Positions 48,316 through 60,258 of a stretch of DNA of 64,000 bases are shown piece after piece; within the stretch, counting starts at the first letter, position 1; each line of letters opens with the position of its first letter. The DNA lies in NCBI GenBank assembly GCA_032191485.1, contig JAVDOI010000008.1, positions 2,619,799 through 2,683,798 on the forward strand, in the 5' to 3' direction. This DNA comes from Leptoclinus maculatus (lineage: Eukaryota; Chordata; Actinopteri; Perciformes; Stichaeidae). A program made the position numbers and the translations under genes. Under the pieces are notes generated by a model. It did no database searches. It saw only the letters and a program-made list of their open reading frames with translations, and had not been told where the DNA came from.

Positions 48316-51300
48316 TGCAGCGCATCATCAGCCTCGCTGCACGCCGCGAGCTCGGCGGCCTCGCGACGTGCTCACCTGACATCTGCGCCTGGAAGAGGGG
48401 CCCGACCTGCACCGAGCAGCCGGCTGTGTGCCGACAGTGGGCGGGGATGTGCGTGCGTCCTCCTGCGCGTCCTTTCACCGGGGTGTCCGGACCCGCAGCG
48501 CGAGGCCGGAGGTTGTGCAAGCGGAGGTTCGTGTTCGCCGGTCAGAGACACAGACTGTTCGGCTCGCAGCCGGACGAGCCGCCGGGGAGCTCCGCCGGGC
48601 AGCCCGGTGTCTCCGTGGTTGGCATCCCGGACCCGATCACGTGGATCCGGTGCAAAGTTATCATGTATCTCGTCGATCTGCACTTTGAGTTAGACTTGAA
48701 CTCTGTGGAGTTTCAAAGGGGAGTAAAACAGGTAACTACTGACCGAAGAACCAGCAGGTCTTCTACTCACTGCATCAGTTCTAAACATCCGGGTAACCTT
48801 TGTCCATATGTGGTTGATGGAAGGCTTCTACCGTTTGTTTTCACAGTTTAAACGGTTTCAAAGCTTCCTGTGATTCTTCAGATTTAAAGGAAACAAACTG
48901 AGGTTTTGATGGCCACGAGGGTTTTTATAGAAGCCAAACATACTAGGATATAAGATAAATGAGAAACTAGAGTGAATGAATTAGAAGACGTAGACTAAAG
49001 TTGTTTTATCTTGACATTTCTAACATTAAAGGATGAAAACACCTTAAAAATCTTAAAAATATGTTTATCAACTGCAACTCTTAAATACCACTTTTCAGTC
49101 GACGTTAAACTAAATATTTCCTGTTGCGAAAGCAGTCCCACCTCAAGGTCTGTCCAGGAGCTGTTGGGGAGCTTTCGATCGTATTACATGATCTTCATCA
49201 GCAGGTGGAGTTTTCATAGTCACGGCTTTGTAAATGTTCAAATTTCCATTATTTCTGAGCGCTCAAAGCTGAGGTTCTTAAAGTTCTCGGGAAAAGAAAA
49301 TGGAGATTCTCACTTATACAATTGCCTATTAATTGGGCAAACTCCGTCTGCTTGATTGAAAGCTCCGGAGCAATCTACTAAAAGGACTTATGTCTGAAAA
49401 TCAGACCCTGGGAATACCAACATTATTATCAATTTATTTTCCAATTACCATCCTTAAAGACATAAATTCCCGGCCTGGTTTGAAGCGGAGGCATCACAGT
49501 TACCACAAGAAGTGTAGCCCACAAACGCATATCTAATAATGATAATAAGGGGGAAAACGACACGAGGCATTAACCTCATCCATCACGACGCAGGTGAATA
49601 AATCACCTTGTTGTTCCTCATTTATTCCAGGCTTTGGTCCACGTCTCCAGCCTGATGTCCAGTGGCAGATACCACAGTCTAGTGGGGATTGTGTCCAGTG
49701 AGGTAACAAGTCACGCACAGACAGTACATGCACACACACTGGAGATAAATTCAAATGACAATTAAATGTTTTCCCACTGACTGTTTTACCTGCTAGTACT
49801 ATTCAAACTTTTTTTTTTAAATAAACATCTTTATAATGTAATTGATAACCCAAAAATGTAGGTGCAAATTCATGGCCAAGAGTCATCGAAAGTAGTCAAT
49901 TTGTGGAGATAATGATTAATTATCGCTGTGAGTTTTAGTTTTGATGAATTCTTTTGTCATTTCAGACGATAGATTACGTCCAGACGAGGTGCCGGTCCCT
50001 CAGCGAGGCTCAGAGACAGCAGCTCGCCGTCACAATGGAGGACATTATATTCATGCTGCCGGAAGACGTGTCCGTCGTCTTTGATAAATTTGGTGAGTTT
50101 TGGTCCTCGTGTGTTATGTGAGAACACTTCAGTGACAAAAGTGATTTCAGGACACTTGAGCTGCGATACGCATTCCATCAGGGTTTCCTTTATAGTCCGT
50201 TTAAGTCTTCCATAACCCGAGCAAGCTTCTTGAAATTGTCATAAAAGTGTCCCTGCCGTCTTCCCCATGAAGGCACCGTGGACTCATAACCTCCTGTCTT
50301 TTTCCTCGCAGGTAGAAAGTTCTGCTTCGTGGTCATGAGGTTCTGGCTCCTGTCAACATATGAAGGGCCCGATGACCCCGAGGCCACGAAGATCTTCAAA
50401 GTGGCCTCCAGTGACGATGGCGGCCCACAGAGGAGAATAGTGACGGCAGTCTATGAGTAAGCACTCCGCATGTCGTCTGCACAGACATGCGTCCAAAACT
50501 ACGAACTCAAATCTACAGTCATTCAGCTTTGTCGTGTTCAAATCTACAGGATTTCATGCAGTGTGCATTAAATCAACTGCTCCTGCTTGAAGCTAATTGT
50601 TAGATCATAAATCATTGTTGGCTTCGCAATAAAAAAAATAGGTACAAATATTTACTTAGACTTAATTATATGTTGGCAAAAGCTCAAAGTTACCTGCAGG
50701 CCTTCCAACATATGGCATGTCTGTTTATGGTGGAGAGTTAAATGTTTTTCATATTTATTTATATATTTAAAAAAGCATTATTTTGGAGAATACATGTTCG
50801 GGTGGACGAGAGTTCATCTAATATTTAATGCCTCACTTGGGGAAACTGGAGGGCTGCCACTAATACACCGGAGAGAGAGACATATTTAGAAGCACTGATT
50901 GGAATAACAGGATCCTATCTGTATTCACTTTAATACTTTAATAATGTAAGTTCAGACATAGCGGCACACTTTCCAAATATTAACAGACACTGTTAAGTCT
51001 GAAAAGCTCAGCCGGGGCAAAAAAAAGCTCGAAATAAGAAAAGTTTCCATCGATTGCCAACTGGATGAATGAAATTCTTAAAATAAACACGCGGCATGAG
51101 AGACGTCGTACCGTCTTGTCTTTCTCCACGCTTGATCAAATTCTGACATTGTGAAATAAGCTGCCGTGCCATAAGAGAACGAGAGATATCGCCTCCCTTC
51201 TTCATATCTAATAAAACTCACTCTGTCGTGTCTGAATGACGCCGAGGGGAACATTAATGCACACGGTCACCCGTTCCATCGCCCTCGCAGCTAAGATGAA

Positions 51301-52166
51301 GCCAGCGATGTTCTGCGTTTTCCGTCTCAAAAGGACCTCTTGATTGCTTGTCAAAAATGTAAATGTAAAAATTCTGTCACTGCATCACTTTCCGTTGTTG
51401 TGATTTGGGTTTAAAAAGAACCCCTGATGTGATTCACCGCTGTAACAGAAAGGGGACATAATTCAACTCCCAGTGCATGTAACAGTCAAAGCCTCTTTAC
51501 GTTTCCCATCAGTAATCCGGTTATAGTCGCTGGACCACACGGGCCGGCTGTTCTACCTAATGCCCACCTATCTAGTTAGCCAGATTCTCTTTCCTATTGT
51601 TTCAGGTCTTGAAATCCCCTCTGAGAAAAAAAGCCTGTTACACTTCAAATGTTATCCCAAATGCTAGCAAAACAGTTTGGCAGGATAAGGGAGCTATTTT
51701 CAGAATCCTCACCACATTGTTTTCAAGGTGAGACGAGAAGCAGAACTTAGTTCGAGTCGAATGTCTTCCAGACCTGCGCTTCGTTTTCAGCAGGTCAGCA
51801 ATTGTTAAGCCTAGTTGTTTCAGATCCAAGGGTCAATTGCGTTCCGACTACAAAACGAACCGCTCCAGCATTCAAGTGGAGGCGACCCGAGAACGATTGC
51901 TATGTTCACAATCAGCCCGAACGGACCGGACCTGGCCGTGAAAACACTCGAGGTTTCGAAACAACTGGTGTGACTTTGTATACACTTCGACAACTAACGA
52001 GACTTTAGGATGCTCTTCTGAATTTCCGATAGATGATTTCCATGAGCTGCTCACGACCCCCCCCCCCCTTTTTCCTTCCAGATTCCACCGAGAGCTGACG
52101 AGCGGAGCATCTCCCGACTGGACGGTCACGACTGTTTGGCACTGGCACTGGAAACTGGCCGAGTGA
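48315..52166 (+). CDS. maip1: m-AAA protease-interacting protein 1, mitochondrial
   Basis: Five exons join in frame with GT-AG introns: 48315-48731, 49631-49702, 49966-50092, 50312-50456 and 52082-52166. They give 281 residues, close to the 291 of human MAIP1 (C2orf47). The start MQRIISLAARRELGGLA is Arg-rich without acidic residues until the glutamate, as expected of a mitochondrial presequence. The core includes SVVGIPDPITWIRCKVIMYL, the exon 2 block ALVHVSSLMSSGRYHSLVGI, then MLPEDVSVVFDKFG and RKFCFVVMRFWLLSTYEGPD. The protein ends TVWHWHWKLAE. In mammals the protein sits in the matrix, binds the AFG3L2 m-AAA protease and promotes safe assembly of the EMRE subunit of the calcium uniporter. 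The GC-rich first exon marks a CpG-type promoter. A polyadenylation signal AATAAA lies at 52665-52670, giving about 500 nt of 3' untranslated region. Confidence 0.92.
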
Positions 52167-52664
52167 CGACGAGGCCATTCGTCCGTCAGCAGGACACGAC
52201 GGCTGAATCGGCTGATTGAAGAACTGTGTGTTAGGATCACGTGAAACGGGACCCAGAGCCACAACACATGAAGACCTCAGAACTTTATAAATGAACCTAC
52301 CTCACTACTTGAAGGTTGTCCTCAAACCTCTCTCTTGCTCAAAAAATAAAAACCTCACTCCAGATCCAGCTTTCAACCACATTTCTTGGACTTCCTCCGC
52401 ATATGGGGTTCGCTTTGCTGTCATGGTGATGTCGCCACGTGACCTAAAGTATGGTCATGTGACAAAAGTGACCGTGTATACAAGCACCTGTTGTCACATG
52501 ACGGAAGCTCCGTTCTTACTGTAGGTCACATGATGACCACTGAGGAAGCCCATGGGATGCAGCTGAAAGTTCCAGAAAGAGCTTATAAGTGAACCTTCAT
52601 CAAACTGCTGTTTCCAAGGTCAAGAATGAATTCTGTTGAGTTTGTTGGACCGATATGTTGTACC

Positions 52665-52670
52665 AATAAA
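52665..52670 (+). terminator. Polyadenylation signal of maip1
   Basis: AATAAA in the context ACCAATAAAGATGC, 499 bp after the stop codon. An earlier candidate AATAAA within the A-rich text near 52345 is also possible. Confidence 0.6.
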
Positions 52671-52679
52671 GATGCTTGA

Positions 52680-54352
52680 TCATAAGACCAAATATTACCC
52701 ATGAGCCTTTATTGTACACAGGAATCTTCCCGACCCCTCACCGGGTATGTGAGCAGATTTACAAAAGTTCAGAGGTGCACGACCAAGCGGCGCATCCACT
52801 TGTGTGGAGCCTTCGTGAACGATTACAGTCCGTGATTCTGTCATTTTCTGCCTCGCGCCCGCTTCACTACAGCAAACCATGAACTACGCGTCATGCTCTT
52901 CCCTTACAGAGCTATTTGTTCCTCTGCGTATGGCATAGTGCACCTTTTTGAATACATGTCACGAATAAAAATTCTCTTTTTTGGAGGTTGGCTATTCGGA
53001 CGGTCGACCATATTAGTTAGAAGGAAATGAATGATACATTCCGGTTTCTCTCCCATAATAACTTCTGTACAGTCCCTTCAACTTCAACAGTTTCTGACCT
53101 TGTAGATAAGGTACTTGTAGCAACAAGATAATCCATTCTCCATAGTAAAGCAAGAGGGGGGGCGTATGTTCTGGTACATGGTTTTTGGCGATAAAAAAAA
53201 AGCACTTCATGGATCGACAACACGAGTGAAAATAGTTGCATTCCATCGCTGCAAGCAAGAGTGACACATTCAACCAGCCGCTTAAACTTCCGGTGTCTGA
53301 GCCCACGGTCGCTGCCAGAAACGTGTCACTTGTCAAAATAAAACCCTCCCGTTGTGAATGCTGCGTGTCATCCCATTCTGTTAAAGCGTGCTGCGATATT
53401 ATTAATGTTGACAACATATCTGACAAACAGAGGATTCTGTCATTAGCGGCTGCTAATTCATGCATAATGAAATACGCTGAGGATTATTCTAATTTCCCTG
53501 CATAGTAATATGTGGTCTGTGGAAGTTTGCGTGGGGGTATTTTTCATTTTTTTTTTGGTTCCAGTGGAGCATCTCGCAGAGTCTTAATGAGATTAAATGA
53601 GTGCGGTTAGCTTAGCACGTGTCAATATGCTCATGGATATGGGGAGAGCACATTAAACAATTTACCACGCCCGTGCATCACTCAGTTTAATGGAAATTAA
53701 CAAGAAAACAAAAACAAAGTGGTGAATGTACAAAAAGCTAATGGTGTTTTTTATTAGCGATTTCTCTGTTTTGTAATCTGCAGACACGTGCAGCAGTCGA
53801 GGCGGCGTGCCAACCCGTTTCATTAATCTGGTTAGCGAAACAGATTGCAAACAATTCCTCGTATACCTCTTTGGAAGTCTGTGTCTGTTAGAACGTCTGC
53901 ACGCGTCTCAGCTCCGAGAAGCCATCCATTCATTTAGCTCTCTCTCTGTCAGACTTACCATTTCAAGGTCGATTAATAGAATTACAAGGTGAATATGCTT
54001 GGACATCAAAACTCTGACCCAACAAATGATGAGGCAGGAAAGAACGTACCTCTCAGTATTTACTACAGTCACGCCGACTGTTGTTGTTGAGTCCAAAGCA
54101 ATCAATTAAAGATGTAACACTGGTTCACAGCAGCTTAGGTGACACCAACAAAAGATGACATGTTGCCTCCGACAAAAGGACAGATGAGATGTTGACATGA
54201 CAAATGAGCTGTTGCTGTGCATGAAATTATATTTTTCATTTTCATAGACATTGATACTCTATAAACAGACATGTAATTGGAACAGTTCTTGTTTATCTCT
54301 GAATTTGTGGCGTTATTAATATTTTGTGTTGTGATTAATTGAATACTTAGTG
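52680..54352. other. Intergenic, nothing recognised
   Basis: Searched on the minus strand for the missing C-terminal exons of efhb (the family's last hundred or so residues). None was recognised. No repeat family was identified. Confidence 0.4.
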
Positions 54353-54354
54353 TA

Positions 54355-55027
54355 CTGTATTTTCCGCACTATAGGGCGCACTGGATTATAAGGCGCACTG
54401 TCAATGAATGGTCTATTTTTGATCTTTTTTCATATATAAAGCGCACCAGACTATAAGGCGCGGGCGCTCTGAAGAAATCTGTAGATTCTCCACTTCCGTG
54501 TCCGTATTCTCACGAGATAGTACGAGACTCACACAGCGAGATGTGATGCATATGACGAGCTTATGACGAGTTTACAGTTCATCATGTGACGATCTGGGGG
54601 ACGGACTGTTTACATCGTGTAGTGTAGCTTGTTAGCTCGTTAGTTAGCACGTCTGCTAACGGCAGCGTTCTGAGACAGCTGTAGCTTTATGATTACAGAC
54701 ATGTAAACACACAGTTAGTGGAGTCTGCGTGACTCACACAGCGAGCTATGATGCTTATGCATGCTTATGCTTACACCTCGTCCAGAACTACCGGTGAGAC
54801 TCCTGACTACGGTAGCCGTAATGCTGCAAGCGGTGCGGCTTTGTAGTTTACCAAAGTCGTACTAAAACATTTTGACAGAGCGCCGTGTACCACACAAAAT
54901 CGCTTCGAGGTCAGTAAACACAACCAGAATTAATCCATATATAAGGCGCTCCGGATTATAAGGCGCACTGTCGTTTTTTGAGAAAATTAAAGGCTTTTAA
55001 GTGCGCCTTATAGTGCGGAAAATACGG
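54355..55027. mobile_element. Non-autonomous DNA transposon with TA target duplication
   Basis: The two ends are inverted repeats of about 27 bp: CTGTATTTTCCGCACTATAG on the left, and the complement of CTATAGTGCGGAAAATACGG-type text on the right (TTATAGTGCGGAAAATACGG). The element is flanked by TA. Internal copies of the word CTATAAGGCGC repeat near both ends (54380-54460 and 54940-54975). The 673-bp element has no transposase frame. TA target choice suggests a Tc1/mariner-like enzyme, but the family is not certain. It lies about 160 bp beyond the stop codon of the truncated efhb gene. Confidence 0.8.
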
Positions 55028-55086
55028 TATGTCGTCTATTGTGCAGGGAGCTTAAATAAAACACTTTAAGAATTAGTTTTTATTTT

Positions 55087-55092
55087 TTTATT
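55087..55092 (-). terminator. Possible polyadenylation signal of the truncated efhb
   Basis: AATAAA on the minus strand, about 100 nt after the stop codon at 55191-55193 and before the transposon. It would give the short gene a normal 3' end. Confidence 0.4.
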
Positions 55093-55190
55093 ATGTTTGA
55101 GTCAAAACAAGTCACAACTGAGGCCTCTTAAACACAATCTGTTATTTGGAAACCAGAGCACACACGCTCTTGAATCAATCACAGAACATA

Positions 55191-56283
55191 TTAAAGATAA
55201 CGATAAACACATTCTGCGTTGTTGTCAGTGACTCTCTTTGTGCGTGGAGCTGGAAGGTCGGAGCGCACAGTCGGGATCCCATAGGTGCGGCCGTCTATGG
55301 GAAGACAGAGCACGTGGCGAGTCAGGATTTTTAGAAGAGGGGAGTGAATAGAATATAAATACGCTGAATTAGCGCTTATAGAACTATAGATTAGTAGAAA
55401 TGTCTACAAACAGGCCTGAATATTAGGTGCTCCAGAAGACATTAATGCAGGTTTAAATGAATATGATTATGACTCTTAGAGGAAGACAGTCTCTAGCTAT
55501 CACCACACGTCTCTATTTCTGACTTACTGGATGTGGGTGGATCACTGACGGACCCAATGAGGGCGGAGGAGGTCATGAAGTGGTCGGGGGCCTCCCTCGG
55601 TTGCCTCAGGGTCCTCGGGGTCTTCAGTGAGCTGCCTGGCTTAATGGGCTCCAGGTCCTCGGGCTTAATTAAGGCCTGAGAGGCAGGAAGCTGTGCCGAT
55701 TCTGACTGAGGCTTCCTCTCCGTGTTGTCTGGAGCCATGCTGCTTCGAAGCTCTGCAGGAGACAACATGAAAACACATGTAGCCTCTGCATCATCTTAAT
55801 GCAAAATTAAAAAAATCTTAACTGCGAAGCTTTATATACCATGACTGGAAAACTTAGGCTTCCATGTCTTTTATTGCCAAATTCCGATATTTGTGTTGTG
55901 TAGTAGTCTAATTCAGTCCCTGAGACCCTAATGAGGGAAAAACTGACCATTCGTCATAATGCGTTGCTCTTGGCTGTTGATGGGCATCTTGTCTTTCCAG
56001 TTGAGGAAGTTAGCAAACTCCAGGAAGTTGATTAGTCCGTCCTTGTCTGTGTCACAGTACTCCATCAGGTCATCCAGAACCGGCCCGCTTACGTCCAGCT
56101 GGAACTGACGACACACTGCCTGCAGGTCCTCTTTGTCAATGCTTCCCTTGCCCGCCTAGTGAAGCAGATAAACTCGTAAAAAACATCAAAAGCATCTTAA
56201 CGTGAACTTACCGTCGGTATGTTTGGACATCTATCTTTATATTTCAGATGGAAAGGAGTAATTCCGTATTCATATTCATTCAT
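55191..56283 (-). CDS. efhb: Internally deleted EFHB (EF-hand family member B), potential 202-residue protein
   Basis: Four exons join in one open frame: 56212-56283 (ATG, 24 codons), 55948-56155, 55528-55752 and 55191-55294. Human EFHB has about 830 residues; here roughly the middle 500 are missing. Exon 1 ends HLKYKDRCPNIPT at a GTAAGT donor and is followed after a 56-bp intron by an EF-hand exon starting AGKGSIDKEDL. That is only the second part of the first EF-hand; the second hand has a complete loop, DTDKDGLINFLE, then FANFLNWKDKMP, a strong family block. The third exon has LIKPEDLEPIKPGSSLKTPR and the fourth TYGIPTVRSDLPAPRTKRVT, both family blocks. The reading ends DNNAECVYRYL, where about 100 more residues would be expected. 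EFHB is a ciliary/flagellar calcium-binding protein. The gene is head-to-head with rab5a, as in human. It may be a decaying copy or a working mini-gene. Confidence 0.65.
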
Positions 56284-56945
56284 ATTCAGTCATATTCAGC
56301 TTAAATAACTCACGTGTAGCAGCCAACCGGCAAAAAGAAAACCGTCAAATTGTTAGTTTTAACTTTCTTGTCGCGTATCACCAAATTCTTCAATCGCTTG
56401 AACGGCGCACATGTTCCGTGTCCTAGCAACGTCAGACCGTTCAATTCAAATGGTTAATTTATTTAAAAAAATACTTTTTGTGAATTTAAATATTGCAATT
56501 AATGTGGGTTAGTGTATTTAAATGAATAGTCAATCACATAGATATAAAGAATTGTTTTGGTATTTCTTAATAATGAATTAATATTGTCTAATATTTGTCT
56601 AAAGCACGAGACAATTACTTTTTTTCTGAAAACAGTAGCCTACATTACTTTTCTGTTTTATTTTTATTTGTTGATTTTACTAAATATATATATATATATA
56701 AAATTGTATTTATTTATTTGTTGATTTTTATCATATCAACTGTCTCACTGAGTCTTTCTGTTATTGCTATTTTATTGTCTTTGTCTGTCAAAGCACTTTG
56801 TAAACTCTGTTTTTAAAGGTGCTATAAATAAAGTTATCATTATTATTACATTGGGAATAAATCCCAAGCCTATGATTGGTCCGTAGCACCAGTACGTCAT
56901 CATACGATCTGTCATCATCCTCCTTCGTTTAAAGGGAAGTTGAAA
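56284..56945. promoter_or_regulatory. Bidirectional efhb / rab5a promoter interval
   Basis: About 660 bp separate the efhb start codon from the presumed rab5a first exon. GTGTCCTAGCAAC (56418-56430, plus strand) matches the RFX X-box form with one mismatch and lies about 135 bp before the efhb ATG, a usual place for X-boxes of cilia genes. The stretch GTGTAGCAGCCAACCGGCAA near 56314 is conserved in the two displaced exon 1 blocks. The middle is AT-rich with TTTATTT repeats. RAB5A is a housekeeping gene and needs a promoter near the right end. Confidence 0.45.
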
Positions 56946-57084
56946 TAAGTGTGAGAGGGACATCGCGGAGGCTTTTATGACATCTAATGTGACGTTAGTT
57001 GGTAATCGACTCTCTGAACGGACACTGACACAAAGACTGCTCTGAAGACACCATTCACAATAACTAGCCTTCTCTTTTTGGTAG
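56945..57084 (+). other. rab5a: Probable 5' untranslated exon of rab5a
   Basis: A strong donor, GGTAG|GTGAGT, at 57084/57085 follows GC-richer text with no ATG-initiated long frame. The start of the exon is not defined by sequence; the left limit is a guess. A first untranslated exon with the ATG in exon 2 agrees with the RAB5A gene structure in vertebrates. Confidence 0.45.
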
Positions 57085-57103
57085 GTGAGTAGCTATTATT
57101 AGC

Positions 57104-57330
57104 GCTAGCTAGCTAATGGCTATCTGAAGGGCTCCTCCTAATGCTAATAACGTTAGCTAGCTAGCTAATGGCTATCTGAAGGGCTCCTCTTGATGCTAAT
57201 AACGTTAGCTAGCTAGCTACTGGCTATCTGAAGGGCTCCTCCTGATGCTAATAACGTTAGCTAGCTAGCTAATGGCTATCTGAAGGGCTCCTCCTGATGC
57301 TAATAACGTTAGCTAGCTAGCTAATGGCTA
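57104..57330 (+). repeat. 52-bp minisatellite at the start of rab5a intron 1
   Basis: Four full tandem units and a partial fifth, each built on GCTAGCTAGCTAATGGCTAT, then TGAAGGGCTCCTCC and GCTAATAACGTTA. Units differ by only a few bases, so the array is young. It begins about 20 bp after the splice donor of the first exon. Confidence 0.95.
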
Positions 57331-58030
57331 AACAACGTCTGTGTTAACCAGCCCAGTGTCTATTCTCTGGCTAGATGCTAACGTTTAGCTAGCCGACACT
57401 GGATAGGGCCAAGCTATGTAACGTAAAGCATTGTAACTTAACGTTGTATGTAACGTTTGGTGAATCCGGATCAGTCGTCATATTTATTAGATTGCCGACG
57501 TTTAAACTACGTTTAATATAGGCAACAACTGCGACTCTATAACACTGATTGATGAGGGACTTCACAAAATTAACGTCATGCAGCTAATGTTAGCTAGCTG
57601 TCACTATTAGCTGTACACACCCTAAACTGCATCATCTGTTTTGGCCATTCTCAAACGTTACGTAGATGTCAGATCTAAGCTTGGTGTGTGCGGTACTATT
57701 AGACAGACTATTGTGTTTTCTGACAGCTGACGTTAGGTAGTGGTTTGTGCTAACCTAGACATTTTGAACTTACTAGGTAGCTTTGTTGCTAACGCTAGCA
57801 GTCGTTAGCTTGCTAATTCGAGCCGGTCAACAACAACATAACAGGTTATTTGTGGTTAACTCTGTGTCGTAATGGGATTTCGACAAAGTTGAGTCATTAT
57901 TTTTGGACGGATGCTCTGTGTGTTCTTGGTCGGTGGCAATGAATGCACAATGTATACGTTAGAGAGATATTCCGTCGTTGTCTGGTTAATATAGTGTTGA
58001 TGTTGTTATTCACCTTTAAATCGACAGATT

Positions 58031-58078
<48 letters not shown>

Positions 58079-59175
58079 TGTCTAACTCATCCGTGAAACA
58101 TTTTCCGCCATACATGCCCAGATCCATACGACACTAATCCCCTTTGTGACGCTCTGCCTCACATAACTTGAAAGCTACAAGTTGCCAGAGGGTTTTGTTG
58201 TTACAGTTACACCAGTTGGTCAACTTTGACATTTCTAGATGTTGTTATGTTAGTACAGGTGAGAAACTTCTGCAACTTTGGAAGCAGACGTTCAGATGCC
58301 TAAATGTTGGGGCCATTGTCAGGCAAAAAAAAGACTCCGCCAAACCCTGGAGTGTTTTGCCATACCTGTTTGCTTGTTATGGCAAGAAACCAACTATTGT
58401 GTGCAGAGGGAGAAAAAAAAAAAAGTGTGGCTGGTAATGTGAAACTCTTGTTGACTTTGTGTGTAGTTACCTACAGTACATTTCCCTCTCATCTGTGTTT
58501 GGACCGCTTTGTTTTAAAAGAGATATTGTTAGCACAAAAGTGTAAAACTATGACATTAAAATTCCTGAATATTTCCCTCATTCTACAAACAAAGTGTGCA
58601 TAAATATTTTTGTTTTTAAAAGACTAAAATGTTTATCTTTTTGGTCGACGATTCCTGAATTCATGTTTATCCAAATAGTCCTTTTTTTCATCTAAAACGT
58701 CACATGAAGTATGGTGTTAATGTATTCTGAATTCTCGACAATACCTAGATCGGGTCCAGAGTGAACAGTGCACACATACGAGTTATAAATAACAGCTGCA
58801 ATATTAACCAGGTATGCTGCTTTAATATACTTCATTTGAAAAGGTTATTAATGAGCTGGACAATACTTTTAATGTTTTTATTTTTTTATTATAAAAACAA
58901 GTTTGTGTTTTCTGTACTATGGCCACTATGTTTAAGGCTCATTCACCTGCAGAGAAAATACTTACTTTATGATAAATGTTCTCATTGCTGTTTGCAACTA
59001 AAAGCTAATTTAAGAAAATTGTTGTTGTCGTCGTTTCGCAGGCAATATGTTGCTTAATTTTTTAATAAACACAGTTAACCTCTACATTTTAATTTGATCC
59101 AAAGTGATCTCCTGACATTGATTTTTATTTTGTTTTCATGTGGCACTGACACTTTATTTTCTCTCTCCTGCTCAG
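57331..59175 (+). other. rab5a intron 1 (remaining part)
   Basis: Intron sequence between the minisatellite and the CTCTCTCCTGCTCAG acceptor at 59175. It contains a TA microsatellite (58033-58074). A second AG at 59188 could be an alternative acceptor. Nothing else is recognised. Confidence 0.5.
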
Positions 59176-60152
59176 ATATTTTCTACAGTTTTTCACAGTG
59201 AGTCAGCCTCCAGAGGAAGAGACCGGGCAGTGTGACATGGCAAGTAGAGGCGGAGCTACACGACCCAATGGGCCAAACACAGGCAACAAGATCTGCCAGT
59301 TCAAACTTGTGCTTTTAGGAGAGTCCGCTGTGGGGAAGTCAAGTCTTGTACTTCGTTTCGTCAAGGGGCAGTTTCACGAATTCCAAGAGAGCACAATCGG
59401 AGGTACGTGTATTTGTTAGGCCATGATGTTGCTTTTTTTCTTGCAATGAGTCACACAGTGGAATGAGCATTGAATATGTAGATCATCTTAAGGTTAGAGT
59501 ACAAACAGATAACTGTCACAAGAGTCCTAATTTCCCGGTCAGTAAATAGATTACAAAATGTGACACAATCAGCGTATGTGGTGTCAGAGTATAAGAAATA
59601 TGAGCAGAGGAAAATGGTAGAAAAGTTGTTTAACATCCCAAAAAGAGCATGGTGGCAAACAATATAGGATTCGTATGAGGAGGGGAAATGAAGAGGAGAT
59701 TAAGACTGCGAGTGTGAATATGGTGATGAAGAGGAACAGAGAGCTACAGGAGTTATTAGGTGAATTCCTGCACGTCGTTATCTAGTTCCTGCTTTGTCCA
59801 GCAGATTACGTGCGATTAAAGCAGTCAGTTATCATCTACATACTTCTTGGCCTTACATGCTGCTTACTGGATATCATGTGGTTGATTACAATTCAAGGTG
59901 TTTTTGATTTGAGGGTCGCTGGTTCAATCCCCAGAACGGCAAATGTGAAGTTCTGGGTAGTTTCCAACGGGAATGTGTGTAACTGACTGAATGTGAAAAG
60001 GGAGTTTGCCGCCAATTAATCCACCCCGATTTAATGCTTCAGCACCCATCCAGATTATCAGTATAAAACATGTTTGATTCACTCGGGTCCCGTTTTCCAA
60101 ACGTGGACTAAGTCAACCAGATAATCCTCCTGTGTGTGTGTGTGTGTGTGCG

Positions 60153-60190
<38 letters not shown>

Positions 60191-60203
60191 CGTGCGTGTG
60201 TGC

Positions 60204-60258
<55 letters not shown>

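Noticed and set aside
48372..48683. Minus-strand frame opposite maip1 exon 1
   Set aside because: Shadow of a GC-rich exon whose plus-strand frame is clearly conserved.
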